Assembly (NCBI GenBank): GCA_029945375.1
Contig: CM057057.1
Span: forward strand, 558,001 to 622,000
From: Agaricus subrufescens
Lineage: Eukaryota; Basidiomycota; Agaricomycetes; Agaricales; Agaricaceae
Direction: 5' to 3'
Length of the DNA stretch: 64,000 nt
Of this stretch, positions 36,531 through 46,356 are shown piece after piece. The notes beneath the pieces are model-generated. The model was not told the origin of the DNA. It saw nothing but the letters and a program-made list of their open reading frames with translations, and searched no databases. Each line of letters starts with the position of its first letter. Positions within the stretch are counted from its first letter, which is position 1. The translations under genes and the position numbers were made by a program.

Positions 36531-39500
36531 GTAGCTTCGAGGAATTCGAGCCCTGGCTTGAAGGAGAAGCGGCCTGCATCATCAGTCAAGACTCCGACAC
36601 TAGTCAGCCATATATCAGTGAGGTCTTGCCGATTCAATCCAACAAGCTAGACGATGAAGAAGTAAAACTAGTATATTTACAGAAGAGCTTGGAAGAAGTA
36701 GACCTTCCTGAGAAGGCAATTTTCAGTCAGTACCTGCAAAACGTCACCACAGACTACCAACCATACCATAAAGTAGTCGCAGTCGAAGAAGATAAACAGT
36801 GGAAACCAACCATGGTGCTAGCTAAGAAATATAAACCCGTGGCGCTAAAAGTAAAACCAGTCCTGGGAGAGCTACCAGCGAAATTCCGCATAGAGCGAGA
36901 TATAACTGGGGATCCGTTAGAAGGAATGCCCAAGTTAATGGTAAACCCACCCGAGTTTGAAGCCAAGGGGCGCTATACTCAGGAAAGAAAGGACAAACTA
37001 GATACCGCACACGGCGGAGATTTCTTATGGCCTGAAGAACGAAAGTTAATGCACTGGCTGATCGCCCAGCAGAATGAGTGTTTTGCCTGGGAAGACAGTG
37101 AACGAGGTAGCTTCAAGGAAAAGTACTTCCCAGCAGTAGAAATACCCACAGTGGCACATACCCCATGGGTAGAAAAGCAGTTTAGGATACCCCCAGCCAT
37201 ATACGAGGAAGTCTGTCGTATAATAAAGCGCAAAATAGATACAGGAGTCTATGAACCATCAAACTCGTCGTACAGGTCTAAATGGTTTTGTGTCTTAAAG
37301 AAAGATGGAAAAAGTCTCCGTCTGGTACACAGTTTAGAACCGTTAAACCGGGTTACGATCGCACATTCAGGGCTTCCTCCAGCTACTGAGGAACTAGCTA
37401 TGCACTTTGCAGGGAGAGCCTGTACAGGAGTACTTGATCTGTGGGTCGGGTACGATAACCGTAAACTAGCTAGTTCATCCAGAGATCTCACTACGTTTCA
37501 GTCACCCTTCGGAGCCCTCAGGCTAGTAACTTTGCCGATGGGATGGACAAATTCGGTTCCTATTTTTCATGAGGACGTGACCTTTATACTCAGAGAAGAG
37601 ATCCCTCAGTATACGTTGCCCTATATAGATGACGTGCCTATTCGAGGACCCGCTACCAGATACGAACTAGATGGGTCTACTACTAGCTACGAGGTTTTAA
37701 AAGAAAACCATGGCATCAGACGATTCGTATACGAGCATCTACAGACAGTTAATAGGATCCTACAACGAATGAAATATTCAGGAGGGACCTTCTCCGGTCC
37801 CAAGACTACGATATGTGCAGATTATATCACGATCGTAGGATTTGAGTGCTCATATAAAGGTAGGAAACCTTCTAGGGATGCCATAGGGAAAATACTCCGT
37901 TGGGGGGAATGTACCGACACTACAGATGTCAGAGCATTCTTAGGGACGGCAGTACAATGCCGAAATCACATTCCTAACTTTGTGACCTTGGCAGCACCTT
38001 TATATAATATCTGTAAGAAGGGTGTACCGTTTATATGGGGGCCAGAGCAGGAACTAGCACAGCAAAGACTAAAAGACAGCATAGCTAGTTGCTTTCATAC
38101 CCGAAATCCTAAATTTCCAAGTACTCAGCCGATAGTGTTAGCCGTTGACTCCTCTTGGCGCGCGGTGGGATACTACATCTATCAAAGGGATGAGGAAAAT
38201 CCGAAGATTATCCATTATGTGAAATTCAACTCTATCTTGATGGATGAAAGGCAGCAGAGGTATTCACAACCTAAGAGAGAGTTGTGTGGACTTAGAATGG
38301 CGCTAGAAGAAGAAGTTTATTTGCTCAGAGGAAGCAGAAATCTCATCGTCGAGACGGACGCCAAATATCTACATGGAATGTTAAACAATCCGGGCAAGTT
38401 ACCTAATGCAACAGTTAACAGATGGGCGGATTATATCCGAACTAATTTCCAATTAGTTTTACTCCATAAGAAAGGAAAGACTTTTGGACCCGATGGGTTA
38501 TCTAGACGCAAATGGTATCCGGGAGATCCCATAGAACGGCGATTCGACGATGTGTCAGAAGATGACCAAGGAGACTTCGAACTAGTAAAGGAAAACCCGG
38601 ATGATGAGGATCCCTTGCCTTTAGAGGACTTCATTGAGGAAATTGATGACAGAACAGGCTTCATACAGCAGATAATGAACGAAGATAGTCTGCTACAGTT
38701 AACAATAGCAGAAGCTAACCAGGTTTTACAATCAGAAATACAGCAGAGACGACAAATGGCTAAGTCCGCAGACTGTCCGGATCCGTTGAGGATATTTCTG
38801 AATAACGTAGCAGACATGGAGGAACAAGCTACGTATCAAGAACCTGAAGGGCCGACAGTAGATGACGATTCAGACGAAATTAATGCGGAGGAAGATCCTT
38901 ATGATCAAGATAGGCGTACTTCCGAAGCAAGGATGCAGGACAGACAATTAACTCGAATAAAAGAATGGCTAGCTAGTAACCCTAGTAATGTCAATACATC
39001 GAAAATGTCCCCAGAACAAGCGAGGTTCATCAGGGCAGCCTCACATTTCTGGATAGACGATCAAGGACGGCTATTTAGGAAGATATCAGGAACCGGGAAC
39101 CCACAGCTAGTTGTGGAAATCGATCAGCGCATGTACATTATGAAACAGTGTCATGACAAGTTAGGACATCGAGGGGTGTACGCAACCAACAAGCTAGTAT
39201 CGCAGAGATTCTGGTGGCCAGAGATGGAAGGCGACGTAGCCTGGTACGTCAAGTCCTGCCACCTGTGTCAAGCTAGACAGAAGATGGCAATGGAACTACC
39301 GCCAGTAGTAACCCATACACCATCGATATTTCAGATTCTGCATGCCGATACGGTACATATCTCTACAGCCTCCAACGGTTGTAAACATATAGTGCATGGG
39401 AGGTGTGCGCTCTCATCATGGATGGAAGCCAGAGCATTACGAAAAGAAGATGCCAAGTCTATTGGGGCTTGGCTCTTCGAAGACATAATATGCCGATGGG

Positions 39501-40336
39501 GTAGCTTAGTCAAAATTGTCACAGATAACGGTGCCCCATTTAGGAAAGCAGTCCGATGGCTAGAGGAGAAATATGGGATTAAAGGAGTAGCTATCTCCCC
39601 ATATAACTCACAAGCTAATGGGACAATTGAGAGACCGCATTGGGATCTGCGGCAGATGCTTTACAAGGCTACCGGAGGAGATCTGAAACGATGGTTCTGG
39701 GTATTACACCACGTAACCTGGGCCGACCGGATAACAGTCAGAAAAGGCACAGGTTGCTCACCATATTTCATGATAACTGGGGCCCAACCAACCATCCCGC
39801 TGGATATAGAAGAAGCAACATGGCTAGTTAGCTACCCTAATAAGATGATATCCACGGCAGAATTGCTAGGGCTACGGGCGCAAGCGCTAGCTAAGCACAT
39901 CTCGCATGTAGAAGAAATGCGACAGAGAATTAGTGAAGAAAAACTTCGACGGGCCTTGCAGCTGGAAGAAGATATGAAACATAAAATAAAAGATTTCAAT
40001 CTAGGACCAGGAGATTTGGCTCTAGTAAGAAATTCGGCTATAGAAATGTCAGCAGACAGGAAAATGAAAACTAGATACTTAGGTCCAGTGGTTATCGTCA
40101 AAAGGCTTAAAGGAGGAGCATACCTTGTGGCAGAATATGACGGCTCAGTATGGCAGAATAAGGTGGCAGCCTACAGGATAGTGCCCTATCTAGCTAGGCG
40201 AAAAATCGTATTCAGCGATAAAGTTCGCGGCCTCTTGGACGCTACTGAGGAAGAACTGGAGTTGTTAGAGAAGCAAGAGCTCGAGAGATCTTTAGATGAG
40301 GAAAAAGACGTCGAACTAGTAGTCTCAACCACTTAA
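36527..40336 (+). CDS. Retrotransposon Pol (reverse transcriptase, RNase H, integrase)
   Basis: Polyprotein for element replication and integration. The frame is open from the slip site to TAA at 40336; no ATG is needed. RT: LRLVHSLEPLNRVTIAHSG, TGVLDLWVGYDNRKL, FQSPFGALRLVTLPMGWTNS and the catalytic YIDD at 37622-37633. RNase H: VLAVDSSWRAVGYYIYQ and VETDAKYLHGML. Integrase: zinc-binding HDKLGHRG..CHLC, then HADTVHIS, IVTDNGAP and NGTIERPHW giving the D,D,E triad. A GPY/F-like module (RYLGPVVIVKRLKGGAYLV) follows. The order RT-RH-IN places it in Ty3/gypsy. About 1270 residues from the slip site; no inactivating mutation was seen. Confidence 0.95.
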   Translation, partial: LSSFEEFEPWLEGEAACIISQDSDTSQPYISEVLPIQSNKLDDEEVKLVYLQKSLEEVDLPEKAIFSQYLQNVTTDYQPYHKVVAVEEDKQWKPTMVLAKKYKPVALKVKPVLGELPAKFRIERDITGDPLEGMPKLMVNPPEFEAKGRYTQERKDKLDTAHGGDFLWPEERKLMHWLIAQQNECFAWEDSERGSFKEKYFPAVEIPTVAHTPWVEKQFRIPPAIYEEVCRIIKRKIDTGVYEPSNSSYRSKWFCVLKKDGKSLRLVHSLEPLNRVTIAHSGLPPATEELAMHFAGRACTGVLDLWVGYDNRKLASSSRDLTTFQSPFGALRLVTLPMGWTNSVPIFHEDVTFILREEIPQYTLPYIDDVPIRGPATRYELDGSTTSYEVLKENHGIRRFVYEHLQTVNRILQRMKYSGGTFSGPKTTICADYITIVGFECSYKGRKPSRDAIGKILRWGECTDTTDVRAFLGTAVQCRNHIPNFVTLAAPLYNICKKGVPFIWGPEQELAQQRLKDSIASCFHTRNPKFPSTQPIVLAVDSSWRAVGYYIYQRDEENPKIIHYVKFNSILMDERQQRYSQPKRELCGLRMALEEEVYLLRGSRNLIVETDAKYLHGMLNNPGKLPNATVNRWADYIRTNFQLVLLHKKGKTFGPDGLSRRKWYPGDPIERRFDDVSEDDQGDFELVKENPDDEDPLPLEDFIEEIDDRTGFIQQIMNEDSLLQLTIAEANQVLQSEIQQRRQMAKSADCPDPLRIFLNNVADMEEQATYQEPEGPTVDDDSDEINAEEDPYDQDRRTSEARMQDRQLTRIKEWLASNPSNVNTSKMSPEQARFIRAASHFWIDDQGRLFRKISGTGNPQLVVEIDQRMYIMKQCHDKLGHRGVYATNKLVSQRFWWPEMEGDVAWYVKSCHLCQARQKMAMELPPVVTHTPSIFQILHADTVHISTASNGCKHIVHGRCALSSWMEARALRKEDAKSIGAWLFEDIICRWGSLVKIVTDNGAPFRKAVRWLEEKYGIKGVAISPYNSQANGTIERPHWDLRQMLYKATGGDLKRWFWVLHHVTWADRITVRKGTGCSPYFMITGAQPTIPLDIEEATWLVSYPNKMISTAELLGLRAQALAKHISHVEEMRQRISEEKLRRALQLEEDMKHKIKDFNLGPGDLALVRNSAIEMSADRKMKTRYLGPVVIVKRLKGGAYLVAEYDGSVWQNKVAAYRIVPYLARRKIVFSDKVRGLLDATEEELELLEKQELERSLDEEKDVELVVSTT

Positions 40337-40461
40337 CAAAAAGCTAGATTGCGAAACAAACACTAGCTAGGACACGATCTTCAACGGAAAGGACAGGACG
40401 GTCTCAGAAGTACAGAACTACTACAGTAACCTTGAAAAGGGACAGGGGCTAGGCTAGCTAG

Positions 40462-41796
40462 TTAGGTGCCCTTGTTAAGCATACCCGTCAAAGTATCTTG
40501 TTGTTGTGCGAGGAACTCGTAACGGCGTACAGAAACTTCCAAGTCCTGAGCAGCCGAAACTAATTGGCCATTAGTGACCAAGTATCTAGCCTCCAAGTTG
40601 TGCTTGGATGAGGTCTTGAGGGCGGCATGGTCGACCTCGAGGGCGGAAGCGGCAAGTCCTTGTACAACACTAAGAAGGCCTTTGCCTAATAGATATGCAT
40701 CAGTACAGATCATAAACTAGCTAGTAGCAGATACCGCACCAGAATGTAACGGGGCAGTTATGGATGCCGCAGTACCCATACCAGTAAGGAGCTGTACAGC
40801 GCGTTTGTAAGTCCAGCTACTAGTATCCAAGCCGGGCACAGTGGCATAAGGAATACGCACCGTCTGGGGACGAATAGGAGATGGCCCCTGAAACGACCAG
40901 ATAGAGAGGACTAATCAGGAATGGGTGCGATATCAGAAGTAGTTAGTTGCACGCACCGCAGCAGAACAAGAGTTGCTTCGAGTTCTGGCGGAAGAGGCTT
41001 CACTACCTGGGGCAGTGGGGACGAGAGAAGGAATAGACCCATCATCGTCGATCTCCATGGCCTAGGGGCGATATTAACCACTAGTTAAGAAACAAGAAGA
41101 AGATCAGCTTACGTTAGATGTAGCAGGAAGCTTAGGAGCATTATGAGGAGGGACGACAACGACCTCCTCTTCGCTACCGCTATCGCTACTCTCGACAGTG
41201 GCAGAGGACTTAATAGTCTTAGCATAACGACGCTGAATCCTCATCAGCACCTAATAGAGCAAGTAGCTAGAGGTTTACCTTTTTAGAAGGAGGGACGTTA
41301 GACGCCTCAGACCCAGCCGAGGAACCTTTAGTGCTGATATTGGATACAGGGGTGGCGTTGCCGGACGAGGGACCCTTGGTACGAGTCTTCTGTTCCAGGA
41401 TCTCAACTAGCCTGGAGTATACAGTGGGATACTTGTAATCCTTTTCGAAATTGTCCTGCCAGTGGTCGAAACAGCGTTTAGTACGGCCCAGCAATTTGAA
41501 TATCTCGGGCTTGTCAACGGCTGCGGGATCGGACTTGAGCTGCTGTAGCAAGGCAGTCTGTATGGCATCGTTAGATAAAACTAAAATAGGACAAGCTAGC
41601 CACAACGCACAGCAGAATCAGGCACCAGGGACAAGGCATTGCCTACAGAACCTCGAGTGGTTTGTTTCGACTCGTAGCGATTGACGCGATGGTGATAATT
41701 AGTGACATTATCTTCCAACTCGGTCTTAGCTAGTTGCGTATCGGGACGTAAACCGCCAGAAGGGCCAGTAGGGGCATTGGAAGGGGTCGAAGACAT
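40462..41796 (-). CDS. Antisense accessory gene B of the LTR element (359 aa)
   Basis: Spliced gene on the strand opposite to gag-pol, ending 126 bp from the pol stop, tail to tail. Six exons close in frame (1080 nt): 41796-41611, 41557-41279, 41250-41113, 41061-40957, 40887-40740, 40685-40462. Introns are 29-69 nt with GTGCG/GTAAA/GTAAG donors. The product begins MSSTPSNAPTGPSG, has a helical DNFEKDYKYPTVYSRLVEI segment, a basic/acidic Ser-rich centre (SSDSGSEEEVVVVP) and a helical, possibly coiled-coil C-terminus (GLAASALEVDHAALKTSS.., EVSVRRYEFLAQQQ). No known family was recognised. An in-frame ATG at 41910 exists but lies upstream of a TATA box, so 41796 is preferred. The exon 5 donor has alternatives in the same phase. 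Confidence 0.7.
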
Positions 41797-41857
41797 GTAG
41801 GGCGAATCGAGGGTAGGGTAGGCGGTTCGATGTCTGAAAATAAACCGAGGAGGGCCT

Positions 41858-41865
41858 CTTTTATA
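41858..41865 (-). promoter_or_regulatory. TATA box of antisense gene B
   Basis: TATAAAAG on the minus strand, 62 bp upstream of the ATG at 41796; spacing is similar to that of gene A (53 bp). Confidence 0.6.
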
Positions 41866-42603
41866 GCCGCCTCGACCAGCAAAATCAGATACGAAGCGAA
41901 CTCGACCCATGGCATCCTGCTAGCTAGTGAGCGATAATAAAGCATGGGTAGGGGGACTTGTTCACTTCTCGGGTACCTACCGACCACATGCTCCAGAGCA
42001 CGTAACTTGGTAGTTCGGAAAAATGTAAGCGGCATTCGCTTAGACCTGCACACTTGTAAAGGACGTGCTAGCTGGTGTCACAAGGGCAACTTATGCACTA
42101 AGTGTTCGACGAGGGCGTCTTAAACATATAGTGGGGGGGAGGGGTAAAAGAGAACCTCCGTAGGTTTTTTCAGGCCAGGCCGTAAGCAGCAAGGGAATAT
42201 ACAAGACCTTTACCTCGCAAAAAGACAGAAAAGCAACCAGCCTAATGCTGGGAAGAGATCGGCTTCCGATCTACTCTAAAAAGAGGAGCGATCGGATTAC
42301 AGATAGCCCAATTTCAAATAACAGAGCGAAATCTCAAAGGTGTGACGCGATGAAATAATTGCCACCAGAAGGAGATAAGTTGTAGTTACGGATCAAGAAT
42401 CCGATTAGGGCACCAGCTAGCTGTTTGCGGAAACACAAGCTAGGAACGGAACAACAGAAATTTGAATTCAGTACTTTAACTACGACAGAGATGGGAGTGG
42501 ATACCCGAGTTAAGTACAGATTCAAAACAAGACAACAGCAAGATAAGACAGAAAAATAAAATGAAACCGTGGCAGAAATGGAGACCCCACCAGCAGACGA
42601 CGA
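41866..42603. other. Spacer between the two antisense genes
   Basis: Holds the 3' side of antisense gene A and the promoter of antisense gene B. No further gene is supported. CTAG-containing words recur here as in the LTRs. Confidence 0.5.
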
Positions 42604-44390
42604 TCAAACGGCAGACTCGTCCACCACAGCCTTGCCTTTGCCTTTGGACGGCGAGGAGCGAGAAGAGGAGGTAATGGGGACGACGGCCTCAGCGGCCACC
42701 TCCTCTTCAGAAGCATCTTCATCGGCGGCCTCCTCTCCAGCAAGTTCGTCATTGACAGAATCTTCAGAAGCCTCAGTTGGCTGGCGAAAGTGCATCTCCT
42801 GAGCCATCGTATTACGAGTTGAAAAACTAGCATGAAGGGGGGGCCTCTCCGGGAGGTTACTCCAGTAATGACCGCCACGGTGCAAGTCGTCGGTCTCATG
42901 AATAAAGTTCATCATGTCGCCGTAAGCCTGATAGAGACGAAGAGCGGCTTCATGAGAAGCTTCGGGGGCGCCAGGGGACGGAAAGAATTGTTCACAAATC
43001 TCGAAAAGCGTATCGAGTTGCGAACGATCCTTGACGAGATGGGCGTTGACGAAATAATCGGGATCGTGGGCATGCACTGCTCGAGCTTGCAAAATCTCCG
43101 CGGCGTGACAGGCACAATCAGACAGAAGACGAGCTTGGGACAATGACAGAAGCTTCTGTTGCATCGTCAATTGAGTGTAACCAACGCTAAGATTGCGCGC
43201 GGCAACACGAAGAGCTAGAAAAGAAGTAAAACCGACAAAATCAGTACAGAAAAAGACCAAAGAGAAAAGACGTACAGGACTCGCTAGAGAGACCATGAGA
43301 ACGGAGGGCCTCGGCCAAGAATTGGACCACAGGCGCAGGCTTATTGTGGGAGCAATGGGAACGGCCTTTAGCGCGACAAGTTAAACATGCAGCACCAGCT
43401 ATAGCAGCGCTGAGTTCGTCACGCACGTCCGCCGTCGCTGCCCGAGTCTCACCAGAAAGAGTATCGTAAGAATGATCACAGATGTTGAAATTCAACAAAC
43501 AAGAGATACAACCGCCATCCGGGACCGCACGAGAGCAGATATCAGAAGCCATAGTGAAGAGGCTAGCCGTATGATCAAGGATGGGGGTGCCAGCAACAAT
43601 ACCATAGTCCCGTACTAAGTCGTCGCTACGACGTAAGCCTGTAAAAGAGCAGATCAGCGAAACTAGTTTAAAAAGAAACGGAAGTCTTCAAAACATACCA
43701 CTGCCACGAACCGGGGGGGGGTGTTTCTTATCGAATTTGGCCTTCTCAGTGATAGTAAGCAAGGCGCCTTTGCGACGCTCGATAGGGTCCGCCTTCGGAG
43801 CTTTCGTTTTGGCAGGGAGGATTGTTTTGGACGTGGAAGCGGGAGGAGTAGCTTTGATTTTGGAAGCGGCAGCAGACTGACGCGCAGAGGTGCGAGGAGC
43901 TTTAGCGGAAACCACCTCAGGCGAAACAGAACGAGGGCGCTTCTGGCCGCGGGCTGGGCGCTCAGCAGAATCGTTAGCCAATTCGTCAACGCTTCCTTCG
44001 GCAGTTTCATCGGCGGAATCCTCGCTAGACACCGAACAATCAATAGCATCCCTAGTTAGTATCATCCTAAGGATCGACTCACGGATCAGAAGCAACGGGG
44101 TCCTCTACCTCAACAACGGGAAGAGGGTCCGGTTCAGCGGCTTGCAACTTCGCCAGTTTCTCGGCGAGGGCAGTCTCCTCAGCGCGAGCTTGTGCGAGTA
44201 CGCGAGCAGCAGTCTTTGCAGTCAAAGAGGCCTTCAAAGCCACAAGCGCCGCCGACGGAGGGGCAGATGTAGTAGCAGAAGAAGCGGCGACCTTTTCCTG
44301 TTTGATATGGGGCCGAGACTTAGATTTGGGAGCAGTTTGAGGCTTCGAGGCGACAGTAGACTTGCGAGGCTTGGGTTTAGCAGCAGGCAT
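42604..44390 (-). CDS. Antisense accessory gene A of the LTR element (535 aa, Cys-rich)
   Basis: Spliced gene opposite to gag-pol. Four exons close in frame (1608 nt): 44390-44083, 44024-43699, 43638-43276, 43214-42604; introns are 58, 60 and 61 nt and the first contains a TACTAAC branch site. Residues 1-100 are Ala/Lys/Ser-rich and basic (MPAAKPKPRKSTVASK) then a charged helix. An acidic stretch and a basic region (RGQKRPRSVS) follow. Residues 246-309 hold a double cysteine cluster: C-x8-C-x2-C-x6-C-x-H, then C-x2-C-x7-C-x-H (ACLTCRAKGRSHCSH), suggestive of a zinc-binding, perhaps DNA-binding, fold. The C-terminal part is helical and ends in an acidic, Ser-rich tail. No named family was recognised; role unknown. 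Nuclear location is inference from the basic clusters. Confidence 0.75.
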
Positions 44391-44442
44391 CGTAGAAGCA
44401 GGAGGCAAGAAACAAAGGACACGCTACCAAGCCAAGGAAACG

Positions 44443-44450
44443 TTTATATA
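44443..44450 (-). promoter_or_regulatory. TATA box of antisense gene A
   Basis: TATATAAA on the minus strand, 53 bp upstream of the ATG at 44390. It makes an independent antisense promoter inside the element likely. Confidence 0.65.
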
Positions 44451-44992
44451 AGGCGTTCCCGGCCGAGTTGGTAGTTGGCCGAGCCCGTAACCGCCGTACC
44501 TAATAAAGCAACGCCACCTACCTAATCCTATGCCATCGCAGGAACACGATTAAAATCGGACGAGACAAAAAGCACGGACGAGCTGTTTTGTCCATCCATA
44601 CCAGTTACAGCGATGTTTCTGTCTCTACACAAGTGAGCTAGACAGTAAAAAGACAGAAGAATCAGTAGCTATCGAGGAACGGAGGATAAGGTATAAAAAT
44701 AGAAGCGGAGATAGCGAGTCCGATCAAGCGATGGAGGATCCGCCAACCCGGGAACTAACTAGTTAACCCCGAGGTCCGAGATCTAAAAATATTCGCCACG
44801 TGTACCCAATATTCCGCACCCCGTAGTTAAAATGACAGGCAGACCGCTAGTTCCTAAAACATCAGCAACACGTGTGGCTAAAAGCACCCGAGGGATTCGC
44901 GTAGGCACAAGTCAGTATACCAGAAGCATGGCAACAGCCCCGATAAACTCAGAAATATCCAGCAGTTCGATGACTGGGGACAGTCAGCTTAT

Positions 44993-45005
44993 AGTGAGGG
45001 GGAGA
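44993..45005 (+). other. Polypurine tract before the 3' LTR
   Basis: AGTGAGGGGGAGA directly abuts the TG of the 3' LTR, as required for plus-strand DNA priming. Confidence 0.8.
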
Positions 45006-46356
45006 TGATACGGCCCGCGCCGTTTTACGCGTAGAAATGTACTAGCTAGTATTTACAAGGGTATAACACCCACTAGCCAAGGTGCAGGGTCAGAACCTAA
45101 CCATCTCTCGACACCTCAATAGTATCTCTCGTAGTCTGATAAATCCGCCTTGACTCTTATACGGGAAAACTGTACCGTGTAAGGCAAATATAGTCACTAG
45201 CTACCAGGAATGATCCGAGTAGAGGCATTAGATCTGGTGGTGACAACTAATTAGGCCGAAATACGACGATGACGCTCTAACTACCTAGACGAAACGTCGA
45301 TTTATGCTTAGCGAAACTACAGATCACTCCTCCCGAGATATACTATTCGAAGCAGTTGACCCGCAGAAGACATCGGCTCGGACAGGGAACGGCTATCACG
45401 CAAACTAGCGAGCTGAAATCCCATCAGATTATCGTGGACCCACTAGCTAGCCGGACATATCACCGATTAGGATTCTCATCACATATCGATAACGAATCTG
45501 AACGGATAGAACGTTCAGCCAAGCGGCCTTCGGCATTCTGAAACCTGACAACGTACCCATGTGGATGCCAGGGGTAGCACAATGGGGACTAGCTACCATT
45601 GTTAGTTGGAAGGGGTAAGGTGCTAAGCGACGTCAGGCAGCACCTGCTCCAACCATGATGATTGGTGCGGATAGGATCTATCCGTACCCTCAGCCCAGTC
45701 CATATGATACCCTTAGCAATAGTAGAACTACTTTGTTAATATTTGTACGCATAATGTGAATATAAAAACCCTCTAGCTAGCGTCAAGAAAGGCAAGCAAT
45801 CTCCGGCCCACGTCTAGCTTTGAGGATCGTGATTTGTAAAGTAGCGATCTAATAAGTGAATAACAACTAGCTTGCGAGAGAGCTTCTAGAAAAACTCAGA
45901 CTAGTTCAGCAGTTCACGTCGGAGACGCTACCCGTTCAGAGAATTCACTAGGTTGACAGTGATACGATAGTTTAAGAGACTAGCTAGGCTACCATCGCAC
46001 GCTTATATCCAGCAGAGGTGTAAGTCGGTGCTAGTTTGAGTTGTAATTGCGGAGTCGGTGGATAACTGGCGAGTTAGATCATCGCAGCTCCTCATTAAAC
46101 GTCATTGGTGCGACTTAGTTTGGCTACAACGCAGTAGCTAGAGTTCAAAGTTCACGTAGCCCTTCGGCCCGTTCGTAGCTAGAACAAGTTTGAGGATTCT
46201 TTTATTTGGAATTCCTTCTTTATTAACTTTAACTTCGAAATAACCTTTTCTCTTGAACATCTCCCCACGAACTTGCATTTACGAGTACTAGTTAGTGAAG
46301 TGTGGTGTGTTTATTAAACTAGCTACACCCTTAACGTTTCATTTACTACCTCTACA
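45006..46356 (+). repeat. 3' LTR
   Basis: About 1351 bp, begins TGATACGGCCCGC and ends ACCTCTACA, nearly identical to the 5' LTR. The single ATG in the 5' LTR leader (33127, ATCATGCAGC) is changed here to ATCATCGCAGC. Confidence 0.95.

Larger units (their letters stand above)
32051..46356 (+). mobile_element. Ty3/gypsy-type LTR retrotransposon with antisense accessory genes
   Basis: LTRs at 32051-33399 and 45006-46356 (TG..CA) flank gag, pro and pol on the plus strand and two spliced genes on the minus strand. Enzyme order within pol is RT (YIDD), RNase H, integrase (HHCC then D,D,E), i.e. Ty3/gypsy order. By eye the LTRs differ at about 15 substitutions and four small indels, so the insertion is recent. 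The primer-binding region follows the 5' LTR and a purine tract precedes the 3' LTR. The element is 14.3 kb, long for this superfamily because of 4.7 kb of extra sequence after pol. It has inserted into the Tnp2 coding sequence of the CACTA element. Confidence 0.95.

Noticed and set aside
41558..41610. A 26-30 nt first intron in antisense gene B
   Set aside because: Frame-compatible but too short for fungal splicing. The 53-nt alternative ending ATACAG has a CTAAC branch site and keeps the same downstream frame.
41797..41910. ATG at 41910 as start of antisense gene B
   Set aside because: It would place the coding start upstream of a good TATA box; the next in-frame ATG (41796) lies at the expected distance downstream of it.
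44025..44082. A 31-nt first intron in antisense gene A (acceptor TACTAACTAG at 44052)
   Set aside because: That AG sits on top of the branch-site consensus. Using the next AG (44025) gives a 58-nt intron with the TACTAAC branch site about 25 nt upstream of the acceptor, and keeps frame.
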